A stretch of 8,878 nucleotides of DNA. It comes from Verrucomicrobiota bacterium. Lineage in GTDB: Bacteria; Verrucomicrobiota; Verrucomicrobiia; Limisphaerales; J093. How positions within the stretch are numbered: the stretch's first letter is position 1; the number at the start of each line of letters is the position of its first letter. Positions 6,301-8,878 of this stretch are shown piece by piece. Made by a program: the position numbers and the translations under genes. The notes beneath the pieces are model-generated. The model did not search any database and was not told the DNA's origin. It saw nothing but the letters and a program-made list of their open reading frames with translations. Location of the stretch: contig JARYMD010000173.1 in the NCBI GenBank assembly GCA_029907285.1, positions 1-8,878 of the forward strand, given 5' to 3'.

Positions 6301-8878
6301 CGAAGTAAGCGCGGTTTTCCCGGACGAAAGTCACGCGCAGATCAAAGCCGCCGCGCATGGTTTCCGTCACGGCCTGAGAAATCCGAGCTTGTGTCTCGTC
6401 CTTGTTCGTCCAATAAGCCTTGAGCAGCCTCCCGCGATGCTCGATCTCGACGTAAGCGCGTCCTTTGTCGTACCCAGTTCCAAAGAGAGCCCCAAATTCC
6501 TCGCCGGCCTGGACTTTCCATTTTGGAGCGCCGAGGTAGAACGGGATTGGCATGCGGAACGTCGTGTCTTCAGGTTGCACAACCAGCATGGGCACAGATG
6601 CTTCGACTCGCCTGCCGAACCTGTCTTTTGTCTCGATTGCAACCCGGTACGCACCGGCCTTCAGGCTGGCCGTGATCGTGGCATTCCCGGCGTTGTCGGT
6701 GGCAAAATGCTTTTCGAGCACGGCATCCCCCATTGGCCATGAACTGACATCGGCGGAGACATCGCCTGAAGTCTTTTCGGTTTCCCAATAATCGCCATCG
6801 CTTTGCAACGGTTTTCGTTCGACTTTTGGCGGCGGTCTTAGCATGTGAACGCGGAGCACGCCCTCGGCCGATTGTGGTTCGCCGTCGAGACTTGTTGTGC
6901 GCACCTTCAATTCCGCGGGACGGCCCTCGACCTGCCAATCGTCGAAGCTGATTCGCGCTTCGAGCGCTGTGTAGCCTGCGTAAACTGAGCGTTCGCATGA
7001 TCTGGTTTCGCCTGCGCTGTCGGTAACATCCACGTTCACCTGAAAAATGAACCGGGGATCGTCCTTTTCCGGCACACGCCGGTCTGGAATCGCTTTGAAC
7101 CGGATGTTGAAAGTGCCGTCTGGGCCGGTCGTGGTCGAACCGTGCGCAATCTCCTGGCTGGGCGACCGAATCCATGGACTGGAAAACGCCCGGTATCCTC
7201 TCCACCACCACGGCATTCGCACCAGTCGAACCACTCTGTAAGTGACCTTTGCGCCGTCCACAGCAGCGCCGGTGTACGACATGGCGCGCCCGCCAACGGA
7301 CATCATTTCCTCGAGCCTTGGCGCTTCCTTTGGCGCATCGAGAGTGACCTGAAACTTCGGGCGTTTGTATTCTTCGACGCGGACCCATGTTGTTCCCGGC
7401 GGCCCTCCCACGACGTTGATGCACATTTGGCCTGTGAGACGGCCTGTCGGCGCAACAAAGCTCCCACTGAACGAGCCGTACGCATTTGATTTGTGCTGTT
7501 GTCTGGCGATTTCCTTCCCGTTCGCATCGGTAAAGACGACCGTAATCTCTCTGCCCTCGATGGTCTGATAACTGTCGCGGCCGCTGTCAACGTCGATGCA
7601 AATGCCTTTGTACTGTATGATTTGGCCAGGGCGGTAAATCGCGCGGTCCGTAAAGAAAACTGTGCGTTCGTAGGGCTGTGGTTTTGGAGTGTCCCATGCG
7701 GGCGTGTACTCCGAGCTCGAGGCCACTGTTTGACCGCGGGCGGTGATTCTAAGCAGGAGCGGACGGTCTTCACTGGTTTGCAGCGCAAACAAACCGTTGG
7801 CATCCGTCGCAGTGGCCTTGACCGGCACCCGGTTGCCATTTCGGTCGAGATACCATCCTTCGACCTTTGCATCCTCCACCGGCTCACCCGAGTTTGCTTC
7901 GAGGACAAACCCTTCAATCCGGCCGGGCCTCGGGCGAATTACAAAGGTGAGATCGCTCACCCACACGTCAGCGAGTGACAATTGATTGTCTTGCTGTGTG
8001 AAGCCGGGGTTGCAACTGGCCACAAGGAAGTAAAACCCGTGCTTGAGGTTCGCGGGAACGGGCACTTCCACAGTCGCAGTTTGATAATTGGTGGTTGGCG
8101 GCAGCGCGTGCGACCATGCGTAATCGGGTTTCATCGCCAGCACTGCGGCGCGTTCTTTCTCGTCGAGAGATTCCGGCCGATGATGGCGGCGTTCGAGGAA
8201 CTCGTCCCAGTTCCACGAGACAAGCCTGAACCACACGTTTGTGATGTTCCGGTACCGCACCTGAATTGTCGGCCACGGCTGGCTCCAGAGCCGTTCGGTA
8301 ACGATTGAAACCGATTTGGTTTCGATCTCAGCGACGAGATTTGAACACAGCTTGCCACCGGCGCTGTCAGGGTGAATCTGCGCACCGCGAAGAGCGAGTT
8401 TTCTGGCCTCGGCCAAATCGCCTTCGGCGCGGACAACCTCCGCCCACTTGAAGAGCGCCATCGACGCCAGTTCATGATCGCCCTCCTGCTCGGCGATGCG
8501 TTTGAGAGCGGCCTTGTAGCGGCTGTTTTTGGTTTCGCCGAACGCGACATTTGCGGCCCATGTCAGCCGCGCAAGGTCAACGTCCAGCCGCGCTGATGCT
8601 TCGGTGTCGTTTTGGTGAAAGCGGAGCAAATCCTGATAAATGCGGATGGCTTTGAGGGCTGGGGATTGGCGCGCTTCGGGGGACACCCCCGCACCTCCAT
8701 CCCATGCGAGGAATGCGTCGATCGGATCGAAAACCGGGCTGTCCGATGAAACTTCAAAAGCGTCTTGAGGCAATGCCGCCGCTTGTTCGCCCGAGGTGTA
8801 GAACTGCAGGGCTTCATGCGCAATAAAATCATAGAGCGTCGGCCGATACGAATCCGGCACTGTTCCTTTCTGGAGCAA
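3338..8878 (-). CDS. Bacterial alpha-2-macroglobulin, thioester type (5' end beyond window)
   Basis: The last 1846 residues of a giant envelope protease inhibitor; stop TAG at 3340-3338. The TTG at the right edge is read as an internal Leu, because the first residues already look like mid-domain sequence (RPTLYDFIAHEALQFY), so start and export signal are off-window. Numbering from the edge: a helical, TPR-like region (1-185); an MG1-like domain (about 190-320); a carboxypeptidase-regulatory-like beta sandwich starting at EGFVLEANSGEPVEDAKVEGW-like sequence (E322 to about 390); MG2 with YRPGQ (415-419); MG3 starting at VEEYKRPKF (501-509); further MG domains; an Ala/Pro-rich bait-like stretch (1003-1067); ETAFFFP (1074-1080) with SFTMPEALTEWRFLGFAHD, the standard post-bait block; thioester motif CSEQ (C1301, Q1304); an all-helical thioester domain including DGAWPWFPGG (1399-1408); and a C-terminal receptor-binding-like beta domain ending near YAPEF (1830-1834). 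In this family, bait cleavage by a protease triggers a shape change and covalent capture through the Cys-Gln thioester. The partner gene pbpC, often adjacent in proteobacteria, is not in this window. There is no frameshift or internal stop. Confidence 0.93.
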   Translation of the reverse strand: MLQKGTVPDSYRPTLYDFIAHEALQFYTSGEQAAALPQDAFEVSSDSPVFDPIDAFLAWDGGAGVSPEARQSPALKAIRIYQDLLRFHQNDTEASARLDVDLARLTWAANVAFGETKNSRYKAALKRIAEQEGDHELASMALFKWAEVVRAEGDLAEARKLALRGAQIHPDSAGGKLCSNLVAEIETKSVSIVTERLWSQPWPTIQVRYRNITNVWFRLVSWNWDEFLERRHHRPESLDEKERAAVLAMKPDYAWSHALPPTTNYQTATVEVPVPANLKHGFYFLVASCNPGFTQQDNQLSLADVWVSDLTFVIRPRPGRIEGFVLEANSGEPVEDAKVEGWYLDRNGNRVPVKATATDANGLFALQTSEDRPLLLRITARGQTVASSSEYTPAWDTPKPQPYERTVFFTDRAIYRPGQIIQYKGICIDVDSGRDSYQTIEGREITVVFTDANGKEIARQQHKSNAYGSFSGSFVAPTGRLTGQMCINVVGGPPGTTWVRVEEYKRPKFQVTLDAPKEAPRLEEMMSVGGRAMSYTGAAVDGAKVTYRVVRLVRMPWWWRGYRAFSSPWIRSPSQEIAHGSTTTGPDGTFNIRFKAIPDRRVPEKDDPRFIFQVNVDVTDSAGETRSCERSVYAGYTALEARISFDDWQVEGRPAELKVRTTSLDGEPQSAEGVLRVHMLRPPPKVERKPLQSDGDYWETEKTSGDVSADVSSWPMGDAVLEKHFATDNAGNATITASLKAGAYRVAIETKDRFGRRVEASVPMLVVQPEDTTFRMPIPFYLGAPKWKVQAGEEFGALFGTGYDKGRAYVEIEHRGRLLKAYWTNKDETQARISQAVTETMRGGFDLRVTFVRENRAYFESKHVEVPWTNKEFKVRWEHFTSKLDPGGKETWTAVIEPAEPGGTTSQSAESIAAEMVATLYDRSLDQFLPFGWPNSFGVFNQEIRYIQRLFGNEPRQFQTFHQSWRTERQPVNIAYRRFPEGIISFRQSRLLTRASDRATRFAAEVGPVESAAVPSAAPAVNALEAPIARAGLDVVAAKATAGGAPDLARPSSALGAQVKPALDTVVARRVLSETAFFFPHLVSDTNGHVRISFTMPEALTEWRFLGFAHDRTLRAGILEDSAVTAKELMVQPNPPRFLREGDLLEFAVKVMNQSDHRQQGVVRLTLADPWSGQSADAALNNAVPEKAFDLGPRESASFSWPLRVPEGLTALSYKAVAAAAALSDGEEAMLPVLAKRVLVTESLPLPVRGRETRTFEFTKLAEAGKSPTLRHQSLTVQMVSNPAWYAVLALPYLMEYPYQCSEQVFNRYYANALARFIAGSDPKIRRVFELWKGTSALQSPLEKNSELKAVALEESPWLCHAQDETQARHNIGVLFDENRLDAELARALDELKNAQLPDGAWPWFPGGPPNDYITLYICTGFGRLRHLGLDVNVDPALRALQRLDSWLDQSHKEILRQKTEDQNHLASMVALYLYGRSFFMKERPIAPALKPAFDFFIGQAREYWPKLESRQSQAHIALALKRLGDTNTANAIVSSLKERSVTDAELGRFWRDTELSWWWHRAPIETHALMIEAFAEIANDTEAVEECKVWLLKQKQTQDWKTTKATADAIYALLLRGQNLLENNQLVEISVGNIKLTPDSSPTTERGAMEPAALEPGTGFFERRFSGAEVTPDMSHITVRKTSDGIAWGSVHWQYFEDIGKIAPYEGTPLKLRKALFTKVNTPSGPVLRPVTGSVSVGDELVVRIELRVDRDMEYVHLKDHRGSGVEPVNVLSTYKHQDGLGYYESTRDTASHFFIDYLPKGTYVFEYPVRVQHRGEYQTGVASIQCLYAPEFNSHSESFMLKVQ
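4967..4978 (-). other. Thioester motif CSEQ of the A2M
   Basis: Codons TGC AGT GAA CAG encode C1301-S-E-Q1304 in the context YPYQCSEQVFNRYYANALA. This is the equivalent of GCGEQ in vertebrate A2M/C3, where Cys and Gln side chains form the internal thioester that couples covalently to a trapped protease. Both bond-forming residues are kept, so this is the thioester-bearing class and not the thioester-less (MagD-like) class. Confidence 0.85.
5678..5872 (-). other. Probable protease bait region of the A2M
   Basis: Residues 1003-1067 are a low-complexity stretch dominated by Ala, Val and Pro with scattered Gly, Ser and a few Arg/Lys. It lacks the alternating pattern of the flanking beta domains. 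It ends directly before ARRVLSETAFFFPHLVSD, which aligns by eye with the block after the bait in human A2M (VRKYFPETWIWDLVVV). The flexible, cleavable bait should therefore lie here. Ala, Val, Arg and Lys would offer sites to elastase-like and trypsin-like proteases. Position is well supported; function is inferred. Confidence 0.55.

Noticed and set aside
6158..6742. 194-codon + strand open frame opposite the A2M gene
   Set aside because: Antisense shadow of a GC-rich gene; no start signal, no recognisable domain and no conservation evidence.
6570..7424. 284-codon - strand open frame overlapping the A2M gene
   Set aside because: It is a shifted frame of the A2M coding strand, Arg/Gly-rich and low in hydrophobic core residues; the A2M frame carries conserved motifs across the same bases.
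8876..8878. TTG at the right edge as the true start of the A2M protein
   Set aside because: The protein would begin without an export signal in the middle of what reads as a folded helical region, whereas A2M proteins are exported; the open frame simply runs off the window.

Overview
The window holds three large genes and almost no spacer DNA. Two are on the + strand: a sigma-54-dependent response regulator at 114-1499 and a polytopic GT-C/family-39-type membrane glycosyltransferase at 1496-3256. One very long gene on the - strand, 3338 to beyond the right edge, encodes a bacterial alpha-2-macroglobulin (A2M) protease-trap protein. I see no RNA genes, CRISPR array, insertion sequence, integrase or long repeat.

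The organism is a GC-rich (moderately above 50%) diderm bacterium. The regulator's wording (for example DDYIAKGR and HERRIGRFEQ), the pairing with a family-39 protein carrying a periplasmic tail, and an A2M of the ETAFFFP / YPYQCSEQ type resemble what I remember from Verrucomicrobiota (Pedosphaera/Limisphaerales-like). That placement is recognition from memory, not a search, and a related PVC or Bacteroidota-like lineage cannot be excluded.

Layout: 1-113 is a short leader with no supportable gene and no convincing promoter. 114-1499 (receiver, AAA+, Fis HTH) overlaps the membrane glycosyltransferase by the 4-nt ATGA junction at 1496-1499, so the two are probably co-transcribed and translationally coupled. 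3257-3337 is an 81-bp convergent spacer with two GC-rich hairpins, one followed by a short T-run on the - strand, a plausible terminator for the A2M gene. 3341-8878 is open reading frame throughout: the last 1846 residues of the A2M, whose true start and presumed export signal lie beyond the right edge.

How they may work together: the + strand pair suggests a phospho-signal-controlled sigma-54 activator made together with an envelope glycosylation enzyme. The A2M is an envelope protein likely to trap foreign proteases. It is convergent with the pair, so shared regulation is not implied. The most noteworthy points are an Ala/Pro/Val-rich segment exactly where the protease bait region of A2M should sit, an intact CSEQ thioester motif downstream of it, and the overlap between a sigma-54 regulator and a glycosyltransferase. 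I found no evidence of an entirely new system here.
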